From: an uncultured bacterium
Lineage (GTDB): Bacteria > Patescibacteria > JAEDAM01 > Absconditabacterales > Absconditicoccaceae
NCBI GenBank assembly: GCA_937950065.1
Contig: CALFEN010000089.1
Coordinates: 1-6,595 of the forward strand
Length of the DNA: 6,595 bases
Direction of reading: 5' to 3'
Shown here: piece by piece, positions 6,400 through 6,595 of the stretch
Numbering within the stretch: the first letter of the stretch is position 1
How the letters are laid out: each line of letters starts with the position of its first letter
Made by a program: the position numbers and the translations under genes
Notes under the pieces: model-generated
What the model saw: only the letters and a program-made list of their open reading frames with translations
Databases searched by the model: none
Told to the model about the DNA's origin: nothing

Positions 6400-6428
6400 A
6401 CGGCGCCGGGGGATCCCGACGCCGTTTT
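6400..6428. terminator. GC-rich hairpin with GGGATCC apex between convergent genes
   Basis: ACGGCG (6400-6405) pairs with CGCCGT (6420-6425). After one C/A mismatch CGGG (6407-6410) pairs with CCCG (6415-6418) around a GGAT loop. TTTT (6425-6428) follows on the plus strand. It stands out sharply from the AT-rich surroundings. It begins two bases past the stop of the minus-strand Cys-rich ORF and lies 25 bases past the clpC terminator, so it may serve as a second or bidirectional terminator. Its apex matches that of the hairpin at 634-662. Confidence 0.6.
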
Positions 6429-6594
6429 ATCAGAGTTTGACCTCTTCGATACAATTCAAGCAGAATCAGAGGTTTGTTTTTTCTGCTGAAAGACAATACT
6501 TGATACCGCACATAAAAACAAATAAAGCGGGAAAAAAACAAGAATCTTTGTAACAGACCAAAGGTTTATTGCCCACGGGCAAATATTTTGCCAT
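6427..6594 (-). CDS. Small Cys-rich ORF, unknown function, may continue past the edge
   Basis: Under table 25 this frame encodes 55 residues from the ATG at 6594 to TAA at 6427-6429, with two TGA codons (residues 43 and 55) read as Gly. The last sense codon is TGA, directly before TAA. Six cysteines fall at 14, 19, 29, 34, 45 and 48, giving C-x4-C, C-x4-C and C-x2-C (FCLNC). A small zinc-binding or disulfide-stabilised protein is possible; this is inference. Residues 20-28 (FFPALFVFM) are hydrophobic. The stop lies just before a GC-rich hairpin that could end transcription. The ATG lies one base from the window edge, so the true start may be further upstream and no RBS can be seen. I do not recognise a family, and a chance open frame cannot be excluded. 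Confidence 0.4.
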
Positions 6595-6595
6595 T

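Noticed and set aside
6395..6552. Open plus-strand frame through the GC-rich hairpin to a TAA near 6551
   Set aside because: It has no start codon, runs through two terminator-like structures, and gives an unremarkable translation.
457..6594. Translation table 4 (UGA as Trp)
   Set aside because: Trp in place of the first Gly of Walker A, or in GSG of the nucleotidyltransferase, would destroy both proteins. Gly fits every motif position checked.

Overview
This window comes from a bacterium that reads UGA as glycine (NCBI translation table 25), so from the Absconditabacteria (SR1) or Gracilibacteria (BD1-5/GN02) branch of the Patescibacteria/CPR. The proof is internal. TGA codons sit in frame exactly where conserved glycines are required: the first Gly of both Walker A motifs of a ClpC ATPase (4562 and 5579), the pore-loop KYRG (4703), the ClpP-binding IGF tripeptide (5963), and the GSG motif of a nucleotidyltransferase (1098-1100, minus strand). 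Read with the standard code the window looks like broken fragments. Read with table 25 it resolves into a few clean genes. Base composition is very AT-rich, apart from a patch around 440-660 and one hairpin near 6400-6425.

Layout. 1-456 is AT-rich, with a consensus promoter pointing left out of the window and a possible decayed minus-strand reading frame. 457-645 (+) encodes a tiny His-rich lipoprotein with its own promoter, a strong Shine-Dalgarno and a GC-rich hairpin at its end. 759-1178 (-) encodes a small nucleotidyltransferase. It is divergent from 1327-3276 (+), a 649-residue secreted beta-rich surface protein whose C-terminus matches a pattern recurrent in Patescibacteria extracellular proteins. 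The 149 bp between the two starts hold a promoter and a perfect 20-bp palindrome.

3522-3725 (+) encodes a 67-residue YtxH-like membrane peptide. It is followed after 23 bp by 3749-6334 (+), a full-length ClpC unfoldase. These two form a probable stress/protein-quality-control operon, preceded by a leader with two promoter candidates and a long imperfect inverted repeat. A good intrinsic terminator ends the operon. A second, GC-rich hairpin then separates it from a convergent small Cys-rich ORF (6427-6594, minus) at the right edge.

The ClpC protein should unfold substrates and feed them to a ClpP that is not in this window. The YtxH-like peptide is probably co-expressed with it under stress. 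The surface protein, the lipoprotein and the nucleotidyltransferase have no visible functional link to the operon. No tRNA, rRNA, CRISPR array or mobile element was seen.
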